Shown here one piece after another: positions 21,672-33,300 of a stretch of 64,000 bases of DNA. Under the pieces are notes generated by a model that did not search any database, was not told where the DNA came from, and saw only the letters and a program-made list of their open reading frames with translations. Position numbers and translations under genes: made by a program. Each line of letters starts with the position of its first letter. Position 1 is the first letter of the stretch. Source of the DNA: Symbiodinium kawagutii (Eukaryota > Sar > Dinophyceae > Suessiales > Symbiodiniaceae); the NCBI GenBank assembly GCA_009767595.1, contig VSDK01027717.1, positions 12,710-76,709 of the forward strand. Direction: 5' to 3'.

Positions 21672-22292
21672 CTGCAACTGACACAGCCGAAGACCGTCCA
21701 CCCGATGGGAGAATGCTCACTACGACTGGCAGCTTCACCCCGCAAACCAACAAGGCCCACGTGTTGGCGAACCCCGACCATGGATGTGAGATGTGACATG
21801 TAGGCCATCGATTCTGGAAGGGAAGAGGCAATCTGTTCATGGCGAAGTTTAGGATAGTACTTTGTGATTTCTGCGGGTTTCTTACTATCCCCCCGATTGA
21901 ATTTTGTATTTTGCACAACTGAGTGCTACTATTTGCTGAAGACTTTTCCCACTACCAATCTCCAGTCGAGCACTGGCAAATGTTCCTTCAGGAACAGAAC
22001 AACAAACCACAACTACTGAAACCTGGGCAGGTTCGTAGTTAAACCCCGCCTTGCAAGCCAAACAACCCTTGGAATGCTTGATGGCTCAAGCACTTGTATA
22101 TCGGCCATAGTATAGCTACCAAATGTCACCTAAACAAACAAGAATCCCCAAAAGCAACTTTCTTCTTCACGCTTGTCATTAACAAAACCATTTCCAACCT
22201 CCCATTTCAAACCGTTTCCCATGTTATATTGAAGCATTCCTGATACCAACAGCAAAAATGTCCCACTTCTAAACACCAAGTGTCTGTCATAC

Positions 22293-22423
22293 CTGATGAA
22301 GGTAAATCCTTCCGTGGGTCTGTGGATGGTGGTCTCATCGCCATAGAGGGCTCGCAGCGCGTGCTGAAAGTTGGGATGCTCATAGAGGCACGTGATCTCC
22401 AGTTCTTCCTCTTGAAACTGCTC
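22293..22423 (-). CDS. Exon of an unrecognised protein
   Basis: Acceptor GCGCCCAG|GAGCAG and donor CATCAG|GTATGA bound a 131-bp frame of 43 codons plus two bases. Key words are EEELEITCLYEHPNF and ALRALYGDETTIH. Composition is protein-like and the splice sites are conventional. It follows in phase from the exon-like segment at 22628-22815, so both may belong to one gene. I do not recognise the family. Confidence 0.5.
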
Positions 22424-22627
22424 CTGGGCGCAGGGTGCGAACCGACGGTGGGTAGGTTGACTTGTTCCGCAGCTTGGACATCAACGGAAAACGAAAGTGA
22501 CAAACAGACTCCCATGGCTCATGGATGAATGATATCAGCACAAACTATGCCCAAACAAAAATCAGCTGATTCCCGTGGATGATATCAAGGGAAAAATCAG
22601 CCGAAACCCATGGTGACCTCAACCAAC

Positions 22628-22815
22628 CCAGGGCTGCCCCCTGATGGCCATCTCCTGGGTCCTCCCTTCCCCGGTGGTGCCGCGGCCCGCCTTCAGCGCC
22701 CTGCGTGGGGCCACGGGCTGGTCCCGGTGCAGCAGCGTCAAGCGACGCCCGGGCTCTGTGGGAGCCAAGGACAGCAGCTCTTCGCCCAGCAGATCTCCCG
22801 AGACGCGGAGGGATC
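22628..22815 (-). CDS. Exon-like GC-rich segment, unrecognised
   Basis: Acceptor CTCCCAG|GATCCC opens SLRVSGDLLGEELLSLAP, RRLTLLHRDQPVAPRRALKAG and EMAIRGQPW (62 codons), up to a possible donor CCTGG|GTTGG. The frame leaves phase 0, matching the next exon at 22423. The LRVSGDLLGEEL-LTLLHRDQPV spacing is reminiscent of a ubiquitin-like N-terminus, but this is weak. Confidence 0.4.
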
Positions 22816-22839
22816 CTGGGAGCGGCTGGGGAGCTGGGG

Positions 22840-22950
22840 CCATGGGGGGTGGATGGTTGGTGGATGGGGAAGGATGGTTGAGGTTGGTCGAGGATGGTGG
22901 ATGGATGGTTGAGGATGGTGGATGGGTGGGGAAGGATGGTGGTAGCGCCA
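22840..22950. repeat. GGATGGTTG/GGATGGTGG tandem tract
   Basis: Degenerate 9-14-bp units of the form 'gatggttgaggatggtggatggatgg'. Intronic slippage repeat. Confidence 0.6.
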
Positions 22951-23145
22951 ATGAGGTGTCCTCCCGCCGCACAACAAGACCCGCAAAGTGCACAAGAAAA
23001 GATGCTGCTTGTGCAGCTTGAGAAAATGCTACCGCTTGCGTTTAGTTGTTAAGTACCAGTGGCCACTACGTGAAGAAACACAACTAACCAGCTACCGCTA
23101 CTGGTAGCACATAAACACATGTAAACATACATCAACATATGCACA

Positions 23146-23252
23146 CATGGTGGTATCTTGAAATAGGGAACCCCCAACACTGGTTGGTTTATTACTACAA
23201 ATGGTTGATATGGGACGATTTGGAGGTCCCCCTACCTTAAGAAACTCCCACA
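23146..23252. mobile_element. MITE-like element, family A
   Basis: Starts CATGGTGGTATCTTGAAATAGGG and ends TTAAGAAACTCCCACA (short segments only). The interior GGTTGGTTTATTACTACAAA is shared with the copy at 20690. Confidence 0.65.
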
Positions 23253-23339
23253 TATACAAACATGCATGATGCCTACTAATTACTAGAAACACATCCTACA
23301 TACCCAATAATTACAATGAACATACCCAATAGCAAACAT

Positions 23340-23412
23340 CTTAGTCAACTCAACCAACCAGTTGTTCATAAATACTGAGGAAAATAACAAATGCTTAAAA
23401 ACCACCAACCAG
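23340..23412. mobile_element. MITE-like element, family C (partial)
   Basis: Ends AAAAACCACCAACCAG and contains the CAACCAACCAG and ATAAATACTGAGGAAAA words of the family. The left terminal repeat is missing. Confidence 0.45.
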
Positions 23413-23498
23413 AAATACCTACTAATATTAAGCCACTAATTACTATAAAACACATCCTGCATACCCAATAATTACAATAAACATACCTAGTCCCAAAC

Positions 23499-23690
23499 CT
23501 CAGCAGCTACTCGCATGGCGCTCCCTGCCATGTCTCCAAGTTCTCCCTGCAAGCCCACGAAGCGCACCAGCATGCTGCGCGCCGCCATGGCTGTGGCAAG
23601 CCGCACCAGCCACACGTGGGGCCCCGGGCCGCGGGCTGCGGTGCAAAACCAGCGGCAGCGGCGTTTCGTGGTGGCCAAAGCACCAGGGTG
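23499..23690 (-). CDS. Exon-like GC-rich segment, unrecognised
   Basis: Minus-strand frame with RRCRWFCTAARGPG, VWLVRLATAMAARSM and LVRFVGLQGELGDMAGSAM, ending at a possible donor CTGAG|GTTTGG. It is much more GC-rich than its surroundings, as exons are in this window. The upstream boundary is not clear. No family recognised. It may belong with the exons at 22628 and 22293. Confidence 0.35.
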
Positions 23691-23699
23691 GATGGGCAA

Positions 23700-26028
23700 T
23701 GAATGATGTTGGATAGCGAGGGTGATGACTTTTTTGGATTTATGGTTGGTAGCAAGGGGGATGATTTTCTGAAATAGTGTGTTTTTCTTTTTTTTCTGGG
23801 GGTTACTTGATGATACAGGTGGCTAATGGTTGATTTTCGGTGATGTTCGCAAGTGTTTGATGATGGTTTTTCCTTCTAATAGTAATGGGGACTGACCAAT
23901 CGACATTGATGACCGGTCTACGGAGATTCCCTTTAGCGAAAATGTTCCTTAAACTCAGCCATGAGATCATCAGCAATCATGAAACATAACCACCTATGAG
24001 TCTATGAGCCTATGAATGACAATGATGATCAGCATCCACAAAATGAATAAACCAGCCATAGAACCATTGGCTTAAGTTTAGAAGGATTTAAAAGAATTTC
24101 AAAAATATTGACCGGCCATCTTCGACCATAATTAGCAATCCATTCCTTGTCATCCTCACATGGTCATTAGTTCAGGTTTAGTCAGGAATTATCAATGAGG
24201 GCTATCCTTTGCAGGTCGTTTGCTTGGCTAAATGAATCCATCTGCAGTCTCGTCCCCCCATTCCTGTGCCCAAAAATGACTCAAATGCAGCAGGGTGACC
24301 TGCCAAGTCACTGACATCTATTGGCACCTCATCCACCCTCACCTCCTCTACAAAGCTTGGCTGTCCTGAGAGGCGGCGCCAGGTGGGCTACCCACACCTG
24401 ACCGTATCTGAACAGCTCACTGGCCCCCAGTCATGTCAACCACTGATCCCAGCATCATGGCCTAGTTCAAATTCATACCGAACAATTGTGCGAATTGTCT
24501 GGAGGTATCTAACTTAGACAGGTCCCTACCTCCAAATGACACTCTGCGCCCAGCGCTTGGTGCAAATGGAATGGCCCATCACGCCAGGAACCGTGAAGGG
24601 CCTCGCCAAGCCTAGAGGAAGCATCAAATCACCAGCACTGCAGCTGATGGTTAGGTCTTACAAGGTGGGCCCCCACTTGTAAATTGGCTTACAACGGACT
24701 TAACCAAGGTTGACTATCGTTTTTGGGGGGTGAATTCACCCAATTCATAACTCGTCCGCCTTGCAACTACCCAACTTTCACAGCGGGGATATGCAAAGTG
24801 GATGCTTGCCATAGCAACATCATCGCTCTCACCTCGTATGTCACCGCGGATGCCACATAGATGCAGTTGATGACCTTTCTACTTGCCATGCTGGCCCTAT
24901 TGTCAGAAAGCCACGGTCGTCTTCTACTACACTCACATCAATCACTTGCCACCTGAAAAGTTGTGATACAAAATCAACCAAAATTCAACCATTCCTCTTG
25001 ATTGATTCCCCAAACTTGCGATGGAAAATCAACCATGATTCGATGATTTCTCTTGATTTTCAACATTCCCGCTGATCATGTGCTGGCAGCTGCAACTATA
25101 CGGCCACTTCTGCGTCGATGTCAAGTCACGGTCATCTTCAGGTTCGGCTTTTGAGGACTCTTCAATGAGTTCCTGCTGAAGCTCTTCATCTTTTGAGAGC
25201 TCCTTCTCAGGAGCTTCTTCATCTTTCTGGCCTCAAACAGGAGGATACCTCGTGAAGTTTGCTCCAAATTTCATCAGCATGTTATTATCTATATTTATGA
25301 GTAAGTGCTGGAATGATTGCGCAACCCAAACATTTGCATCAACCGTGGGTTAGTAGCTATTTCTGACCGTCATTACCAGCTATTATTACACGTGGAAGGA
25401 TTGATACAGTCATTGGATTCTGCAAGATTTATGTGGACTACGGCTGGTTGACCAATCTTGGAGCATATATATCTGCAATACTTACTTTGTGAAATCAATA
25501 TGCGGCTGATATTGATTCATGATATCTATTTGCTCAATATAAACAAGCAATCACTAAGAATCAATGATTGACATTAACAAATTGATCACTATCGACATCA
25601 GTCATTAGGCCTTAATCCTTTTCCACACTGACTTACAGTAACATGTGTATAGGCATCTTCTGATCATTATCAGGCATTACTATCCTCAATTTACTATTGA
25701 TGACAATTACTAAACAATTAGAGTATATAAAGCTAGTATGGCTAACCGGGATTAATTAAGTACTTTATAGCTATTGCTCACTATCATTACCATTTCTAGT
25801 CATTATCAATCATTGACCCAATATATTTGGTTGATCACCCATTTTGATGCGTTTTAACACTCAATGATTCGGAATCATTGTGAAGAACGGTTAGTCGCTA
25901 TGACTATCCCTATTATCCCTGCTAAAAATCAATATCTATGATCAATATGAGGCCAATGATCGATATTCATATCCATAGATGGTCAACCAGGCATAGATAG
26001 GTTAGCATTAACCAAGGGCCCTGTTAAC
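23700..26028. other. Non-coding, 2.3 kb
   Basis: No exon signature. Generic AT-rich sequence, with a short unexplained GC-richer patch at 24240-24620 that has no open frame of note. Nothing else was seen. Confidence 0.35.
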
Positions 26029-26189
26029 CTAACCATCGGCTACAGTCTCCCGGCCCCTCCCCCACATCGACAAGTGACTGGACACCGTGGCCGCCGCCGC
26101 GACGACATCGCTTCGACCTTGGGGTTTTCCCGCGCTGGCTGCAGGTGTCCGACCCAGTGCAACCACCCAGTGGCCACGAAAGGCCAACC
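26029..26189 (-). CDS. Exon-like GC-rich segment ending in a stop
   Basis: Acceptor GTGCAG|GGTTGG opens LAFRGHWVVALGRTPAASAG, then GRSDVVAAAATVSSHLSMWG, and the frame ends at TAG 26029-26031. It could be a terminal exon. No family recognised. Confidence 0.35.
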
Positions 26190-27169
26190 CTGCACTGGCC
26201 AGGAAGCAAGTGGGTGATGGTTGACTATTTGCAATGCTTTTGGTGGTGATGGTTGCAACCATGGTTGACTTTTTGCAATGCTATAGATGACCATGGTTGA
26301 CTATTTGCATTTTTTTGATGGTTGGTGTTCGTGATGGGTAATGATAATGGTAACAATGGTCAATGATAGTCAACTGATGGTCAAGGGCAAAACATGGTTC
26401 ACCTATCTGGCTAGTATCTGCTACCAATGCTTCATGATGGTACTTGAGATGGTTAAGTCTTGATGGTTGAATATTTTGTATGATGCTGAACGATGACAAA
26501 TCGCTGCTAAAGAATGGTGCAGTGGTAGGTTCAACCAGAACAACACTTGTTTGTGATTGTCGACCATGGCCGTTGCTGGAGATGATGATGGTCAATAGGT
26601 AGTACAGATGCTCAGATAGGCATCAAGAACAAGCTGGAAGGACGTGTGTTCATCTATCATTCCATGCACATCTATTTCTTCAGATGATGTACCACAGTGT
26701 AGTGCAATGACTGCATTTGCACACTGCCAACATATTTCCAAAAACTCTGAAATTCATAACAACTCATCACAATTCAGAATCACTGTTGCATCTTGCGTAT
26801 TCCTCCGTTGTGATTACGACTATTCTATTGTGAAGCTTGCTATCCCAGTGATTGTTAATGATCCTTATCCCAATTATTCTTAGCACCATTGTAGTTAGTT
26901 TGGACTGTTGTATTCGTCATCCACTGATTAATGATGACTAACCTAACCATGGCTATCCAGCATAAGCCATCATTGAGGCCATGACCATTGTAAACCATCA
27001 TTTTCTTGGGTTTCTAAATCACCAACAGTAATCATCAATTGAAGCATCACAATCATGGAGAAAACAGTAACCCATCAAGAGCCACGACAATATGATGATC
27101 AATACTTGATTTAATGGAAAAAACAAGTAATTTCAGCATCATTAGCTGAACCATCATGAACCCTCCATC

Positions 27170-27300
27170 ATGCACATTGACCCCTAGCTCCCCAAGCCGC
27201 TCTCCCATGCTGCTCGGCTCGGCACTTGCAGCATCTGACTCCGCCACGATCTCGATCCCGAGGTCATTGCCTCGGTCACCGTGCACAGTGATGGAGGATG
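27170..27300 (-). CDS. Exon-like segment, unrecognised
   Basis: Minus-strand frame with ITVHGDRGNDLGIEIVAESD and SSMGERLGELGVNV. It has protein-like, acidic composition in an otherwise AT-rich stretch. Splice sites are ambiguous. No family recognised. Confidence 0.3.
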
Positions 27301-30300
27301 TTCGTGGATGATGGTTGCGAACGATAAAATTGTGGTGGATAATGGTGGCAGGTCGGATAAGTGCTGGTTGTAAGTGCAATAGTTGCAATAGGCATTGACA
27401 AGCAAGATAGTTGATCAGAGCACTTGTGGTGGAATAGTGTGGACAATGGTTGCATGATATGTATGGACTTGTGGATGCGAGTGGTAATTTGGGACCGTGG
27501 TTTTGGAGATTTGTTGTTAACCTAGCTAAATCATGGCTCACAACGATTTGTCCTGGTTTTTGGTGATGGTGGTTAAGACTAAGGGTAGCAATGGTGAATC
27601 ATCCTGCATAATGGCTGGTCATTCGTAGCGTCATGGTTGCTCTCAAGTGTGCATCAAGATTTTCAATGGCGCTTGTTCGAAATTGGTGATGCTGATTGTG
27701 TTTGGAATACTGTTGTTCATGATGGTAATTTTCTACTGTTCTTCAAAGTGATTTTGGTCAGGAGTGAAAAGTGCTCCACAACCTACCGTCCATAGTTGCT
27801 TCAAACATAAAGGCTGGTTTTACAACATCCTGTTCATAGTGCCCGGTTTAGGTCAAGAGCGTGTATATATTGGCAATGATCAAAGGTTGGTAATTGACAG
27901 GATGGTACCGAATGACGTCTTTATGTCGACGCGCTCGTAGACATACATAGGAGATTGCTGTGAACTACAGCAGGTAAAGAAAAAATCATTTGCGTCTGCA
28001 TTCAGAGATGCATATTGTTTATCTATGTGAATTCATCATGGATGGACAGGATGATACCGGATGAACCGGATAAAAAGGGAAAATCTCAAACATAGATAAG
28101 ATAGACGAAATTAGATTGGATGAATGGTTGCGTGCGATGATAATGGTATACACTGGTAAACTGGCTGAAACCGAACACCGGCTGAGAAGAAAAGTGCATG
28201 CATCCTTGCGAATCGACCCACCTGCAGTTTACTCATTCAAAGCCAACATGATGATTGAGACTTGGTTTATGTCCGGCCATTTGTCTGGGCGACAGCCCAC
28301 GGACCTATTCAGGTCCAAGTTGTGAGATGCCAGCGCTTCACCTATGAACAGGTCTGCATCTCAGATCTGAATCCATAACCCCCTCCATATTTGGTGGTGA
28401 AGCTATTGAGATGGTCAAGCTACTAGTGGTTCATGAAGAGCTGGATTTACTATTTAAGCATCATTACACATCGTTAACCCTGATTCAATTATATGCCCTA
28501 TCACGGTTGGCTATCTTCCCCCATAACTACCCGTCATAGTCATAAACCCGCAGTAACCAGGAAGGTACCAACCAGCAATACAACCACTCCCTTGGATCAT
28601 CACTACATGGTCAAGGCACTCTCAGGTAGGTCGGGCGCAGGCAGCGGTTGCAGCGGGTCGGGTGTCTCGTGAAACAAGGCATGGTAGCCTGAAGCGGTGA
28701 CATGAGAGGTTGTAAGTTGCTTCAGCCATGGTTGTGTCGCTTGATGTTGGTTGTGAAATGAGCTTCTAGTGATTCTTGGCCATACAATTTTTCATTGATT
28801 CTAGTGATTCTCAGCCATCCTAGTGATGGTCAATTGATGTGGACGACGAGCTGGTTGTCAAGATGGTAGGGGCTGCCAAGCAACAGCGACAACTAGCGGT
28901 TGATTTCTTGCTGAAACCCCCTTGTTTCCCCTCAATTTTCTCTGGGCGATGAAATTACTTAGCGATCAACTCAGGATTTTCCAGCCGAGCGGATCTAATC
29001 TATCACTCTATCAAAAAATTGCTCATGTAATATGTATATGTGGTTTCCTCCTTTAAAACATACCGTTCAATCACAATCATGACTCCACAGGGGTTCAAAA
29101 CCATCACGAGCACCAAAGTTGACAGCCAATCTAATTACTCAAAAATCAACCACTTGTGCTTGGAAGGGACGGAACCCCCAGCAATTTCGGGTTAGTGAAC
29201 CTTTGAGTTCTATGTGTTTATTTGGTCCTTTTTCCTGAGCCCAGCTATCTTTCAAACAGCTTTGAGTCAAAAATAGATGTACCCCAGCTATTCTTCTCCG
29301 GTAAAACGGGCTAAGAAAATGATGGACGTTCTACCCCAAGTTAGTGAACCACAGGCATCCACAGGCCACCACCCAGCAGTTTATAACCCGCTAAGCTTCC
29401 TTAACCAGCCATCAATCCGTGCCACCAGCTGCCAGCACCCGCCTATGGTCGCTCCTTCGGAGCTATCTGTGAGCTCCAGAAGGGAGGTTTCGACCTGCGG
29501 ACAGGAAACCAAGGGATGTTTGTTTCTGCAGGGGGTCAAAGTGGCTAGGGATAAAGATTGGTTGCTGTTGATGGTTAAATCGATGAGTTGGTTAATGATC
29601 ATGCATGGTGGTTATGCTGATGGTGACCGCTGTTGATAGCTATTCATGAGGGCTAATGGTGGTTTGATGACATGATGGTTACACTGACGCCGAAGTTAAG
29701 GCCCCGTTGCATTTATGAATGACGGGTAATCATACTTTTTGCCAGGGCCTACCACACAGTTGCCCCTCGAAAGGTTGAAGAATAGCTGAAACATAAAGGG
29801 TTACAATAGGTTCCTAAGATAGATACATGATGACCAGTAACCCATTTTACTAGTTGATAGTAGCATCTGAAGGCCAGGCAATGATGATGTCATTCCTTTG
29901 AAGGACTAAAACATGAAAAGCAATAGGAAAAGGCCACCCACTGGTGCTACTGGTTGATGATGATTAACGTTAGTTGAACATGAGTAAATATGGCCAATGA
30001 TGGCCCATGATTTGCGACGATTAGTAATCATTAGATGCTTTTCCTGGACCAAAGAATCTGTTTGTAGTCTCTAGGTTTGACATAATCAAGAGATCTCTAA
30101 TTATTGAGAGTACTGACAATCTCCATCCTGACCACCCAATCAATTATTTAAACCTGGCCTTCAGCATCAGCACTAATAGCCCATGTTTGATGACAGCTAA
30201 GGCTGGCTACTGCTTAGTTTGTTCATCACTACCAATCATCGGGAACCGCTATTGCAGCATTAGCCAGCACTGAGGTTCACAGCTGGCGGTAGCTGGATCC

Positions 30301-30690
30301 TCCAAGCAGACGGTTGGCTCCCGAAGCCGTGGCCAGGCTACCACCATCATCCAGCCATTGATAAAGCCCTCAGCAGTGGTAGAGGTAGACTATCTGGTGA
30401 AACTATTGATCTGCCCTCAAGTCGTTTTCCAATTTCCAGTGCTGTCAAGTGCAATCAAGTGCATTAAATTTCTGCCTGCATGGTGAGAGCCGCTACCACT
30501 ACGGTGATCTTCGGTGAAAGCCCCTACCATCCGTGGCCATGTGAACTGCTGGATCTTTCGTCGCCTCTGAAGTATGGCTGCCAGGCATAATTCACCATGG
30601 TTCACCACCCATCAACCATTGCTTGACCATGATTTTGCCATCCGCCACTAGTCCACCATTGAATTGACCACCCTTAGCCCATCATACACA
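27301..30690. other. Non-coding or unassigned, 3.4 kb
   Basis: AT-rich. Two small patches have protein-like minus-strand frames without motifs: 28620-28685 (LFHETPDPLQPLPAPDLPES) and 29381-29520 (CPQVETSLLELTDSSEG). No elements or RNA genes seen. Confidence 0.3.
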
Positions 30691-30697
30691 GCTCACT

Positions 30698-30830
30698 GAT
30701 CCACCAGTAGCCAACTTTGAGCCATCTATAGCTAGCCGATCCACCAGTAACTAAGCTTAGCCCATCTATAGCTAGCCGATCCACCAGTAACTAAGCTTAG
30801 CCCATCTATAGCTAGCTGATCCACCAGTAA
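30698..30830. repeat. 40-bp tandem repeat, about 3.3 copies
   Basis: Units start at 30698, 30738, 30778 and 30818, each beginning GATCCACCAGTA and containing CCCATCTATAGCTAGC. Copies 2 and 3 are identical and copy 1 is diverged, so the array is growing from one side. Confidence 0.85.
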
Positions 30831-31289
30831 CATCCAGTAAGCAACCGGTAAGCATCCTGTGATGCGATCCGTTGAATCCCTACGCGCCTCTCGTCGGACG
30901 CCGCTGGCCGCATGCAGCTGGTTCTTGGGTCGACGTTTCACCTGGCGTGGCGGGACTCCACAGAGCCAACTGCACAGATGGGGTACACGAGAGGATTCCC
31001 TAAGGGGGATCATGACCATGCGAATCATTGGGATCATGACCATGGGGATCTTTACAATTTACCATGGGGATTTGACATAAACGGGGATCTTGACAATTCA
31101 CCATGAGGATTTGACATAAACATACATAAACGATTCCCCTAATGTTTCAATCATCGCTTCACTCTTCTCTGGGCCACTCTTCTCTGGGGAGTCGACAGAC
31201 TGGCAATGCGGATTCCTGTTCGTTTACTTCTCAACGGCCGCGGCATCTCAAAATCACACAAAGCCCAAAATAGCTAGGGCTGCTGACAC

Positions 31290-32528
31290 CTACTTGCACC
31301 AATTCAAGAGCTGCTCTTTGGTGAAACTCGTGAGGCCAGTCTGCAGCTGCACTGGCACCGTCTCCCCAGGAAAGAGCATGTCGCCCAGGTTGTGGTAGGC
31401 AATTGCATTGATGTTGTTGTCCAACTTGATGGCTTCGAGGTACAACTCCTTTTTGTTGAACTGCCTGGGCCCAGTCCGAAGGTGCACATGTACCATCTCC
31501 TCAGGAGAGAGCACTGTGCCAAGGTTGTGGTAGGCAATTGCATTGTTGTTGTCCAACTTGATGGCCTCGAGGTACAACTCCTTTTTGTTGAATGTCCTGG
31601 GGCCAGTCCTTAGCTGCACTTGTACCGTATCCTCAGGAGAGAGCCTGTTGCCCAGGTTGCCGTAGGCATGCGTGTCCTGGGGTCTCACCTCGATGACCTT
31701 CACCAAGAGCTTCTTTTGGATTTCTCGGTAGCTTTTGATGCCGTACTTGGCCAAATCCTGGACCACTTCGTCGGTCTCAAGCCGCTTCTCCAAGATCTGC
31801 ACAATCTCAGAGGATGATTGCTGGGCATCTTTCACTCCGAGATTCTCGGCGCGAGCTTGTTTGTAGATTGACACTAACCAAACATCGCGCCAGAAAGGCT
31901 GCCTCTCGCCGAAGCAATTGCGGCCTTTCAGCCTCTTTTTACCGTTCGACATCAAGGGGCCATCAGTGACCTCTTCCATGACATTCTTTGACACCTGCTC
32001 ATCGACAATCAGTGGGATACAACAGTCTGCTTTGCCTTTGTAGTGACCTTTGACGTAGTCTCCAATGGCACCATTGAGGGCAGTATTGAAAGGAAGGTCC
32101 GGCTGCGGCAAATCCAAACCTTTTTCCTTCCTAAAGTTGTCAACGGTGGGGTAAAAATTATTAATTAGGACCTCCGTTTTTGAGGTCCACATGTGGGGTG
32201 CCTTCATTGTAGCGTAGATGCCCAAACCAAAGTAGCTATCTCTGTTATTTGCATCCAGTGGAGCCAAGAGCTTGGGATCCTCGAGGCTCGTAATCTTTTC
32301 GAAGGCATCTTCAGGAGTATAGTGAAAAAGGACCCGATCTCCTTCACGTACACCTTGGTGTCCAGCATCTTCTCTGACATCAATGGCGCATGCCCAGATC
32401 TTGATGCCCGTAGCTTCATGCTGGATAGTCAACGCATCTAGGTAGTTGTAGCCCTCTGCTTTCAGCCGGGCTCCTTGGAAGTACTCTTGGCTGCCAAAGA
32501 AGGTCTCTGGTGATGCTGTGTTGTCCAT
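31290..32528 (-). CDS. ART-like/TPR protein, copy 1 (3 TPR units)
   Basis: A 412-residue protein from the ATG at 32526-32528. That ATG is chosen because it is shared by all five paralogues and follows a pyrimidine-rich AG acceptor (TTTTTCTTGGAACAG). Residues 1-225 form a conserved domain: FHYT at 68-71, SYFGLGIYATMKAPH at 98-112, CCIPLIVDEQVS at 169-180 and RDVWLVSIYKQ at 214-224. The FHYT plus GxGxY pattern recalls HYD1-type ADP-ribosyltransferase folds; activity is not shown. Residues 228-278 are probably helical. From 279 there are three 44-residue TPR-like units (core ELYLEAIKLDNNxAIAYHNLG plus a GETVQVQLRTG insertion). TPR solenoids bind proteins. This copy lies 10 kb downstream of the main cluster and is the most diverged. 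The frame has no intron. Confidence 0.7.
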   Translation of the reverse strand: MDNTASPETFFGSQEYFQGARLKAEGYNYLDALTIQHEATGIKIWACAIDVREDAGHQGVREGDRVLFHYTPEDAFEKITSLEDPKLLAPLDANNRDSYFGLGIYATMKAPHMWTSKTEVLINNFYPTVDNFRKEKGLDLPQPDLPFNTALNGAIGDYVKGHYKGKADCCIPLIVDEQVSKNVMEEVTDGPLMSNGKKRLKGRNCFGERQPFWRDVWLVSIYKQARAENLGVKDAQQSSSEIVQILEKRLETDEVVQDLAKYGIKSYREIQKKLLVKVIEVRPQDTHAYGNLGNRLSPEDTVQVQLRTGPRTFNKKELYLEAIKLDNNNAIAYHNLGTVLSPEEMVHVHLRTGPRQFNKKELYLEAIKLDNNINAIAYHNLGDMLFPGETVPVQLQTGLTSFTKEQLLNWCK

Positions 32529-32552
32529 GGCAAGGCCCTGTTCCAAGAAAAA
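32529..32552 (-). promoter_or_regulatory. Probable splice or trans-splice acceptor before the start
   Basis: The minus strand reads TTTTAGTTTTTCTTGGAACAG shortly before the shared ATG. In copies 2-5 the matching sequence is a T-rich tract, then CTTGGAG, 12 bases before ATG. In dinoflagellates such sites can receive the spliced leader by trans-splicing. A normal cis-acceptor is equally possible. Confidence 0.45.
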
Positions 32553-32893
32553 CTAAAACATCAACACTGCAATTTGTTCCTGGTCGAAACCCTCCAAGTT
32601 GGTCCATTTTGGGTTGGTCAGGGTAGTTGCGGGTGATGAGATGGGGCAACATCTCAAAGAACTGGTAGTAATATGTAGTAATTCACATCCAGAAAGGTGG
32701 ATTAGTAGCAGGTCATAGCTTTGATCCAGAGCGAAGTGGCGACGGAGGTATGCATGTGATAGCACCATGAATAGCTGGCAATGCCTGAGCAGTGGCTTAC
32801 CTTGGCCAAGTGGTTATCATTTTTAGTGAGTAGATGGATGTCGATGGTAAATCCATCCCAAAAACACTGAAACGATCTGAAACTCGGAGAACC

Positions 32894-33030
32894 TGTGGCT
32901 ATGTGGTGCTATATGGCAGTGGGTCAAAACCCCGTACCCCTGGTTCCCCCATCAGTAACCATTGTTTTCCCTATAGTTTGTTGGTTATTATCCCCCATTA
33001 TTGGTTGGTTAATATTGACCCATAGCCACA
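32894..33030. mobile_element. MITE-like element, family B
   Basis: Bounded by TGTGGCTATG and CATAGCCACA (10-bp perfect inverted repeats), 137 bp. The interior GTGGGTCAAAACC, ATTGTTTTCCCTATA and GGTTAATATTGA recurs at 36501-36628 and, in inverse orientation, at 59394-59505. Confidence 0.7.
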
Positions 33031-33059
33031 TGTGGCCTTTCCACCCACCCGAGATCCAC

Positions 33060-33300
33060 ATGACCACTAGCGACAGCTGCTACCGTTGCTGGTTGCCGGT
33101 CTCGCCTCCTCATCCAGCCGCCCCCGCAAGCGCCGCCGCGTCGAAGCTGGTGGCGTCGAAGCTGGTTCCGTCCACTCCGACATGGCGCTGGGCCAGGTTC
33201 GGCCATGCGGAGCTGGGCAAATTGGGAGGTTTATCTCCAAGAGAAACTGCTAAGCCCCAAGGAGTTGCAGGGCTACATGCTTGTACTTGCACTGGTTGAT
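33060..33300. other. GC-rich exon-like patch, strand uncertain
   Basis: Open on both strands. The minus frame has NLPSSAWPNLAQRHVGVDG and SFDATSFDAAALAGAAG. The second half repeats GTCGAAGCTGGTGGC twice on the plus strand. Strand agreement with the rest of the window favours minus. No family recognised. Confidence 0.25.
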
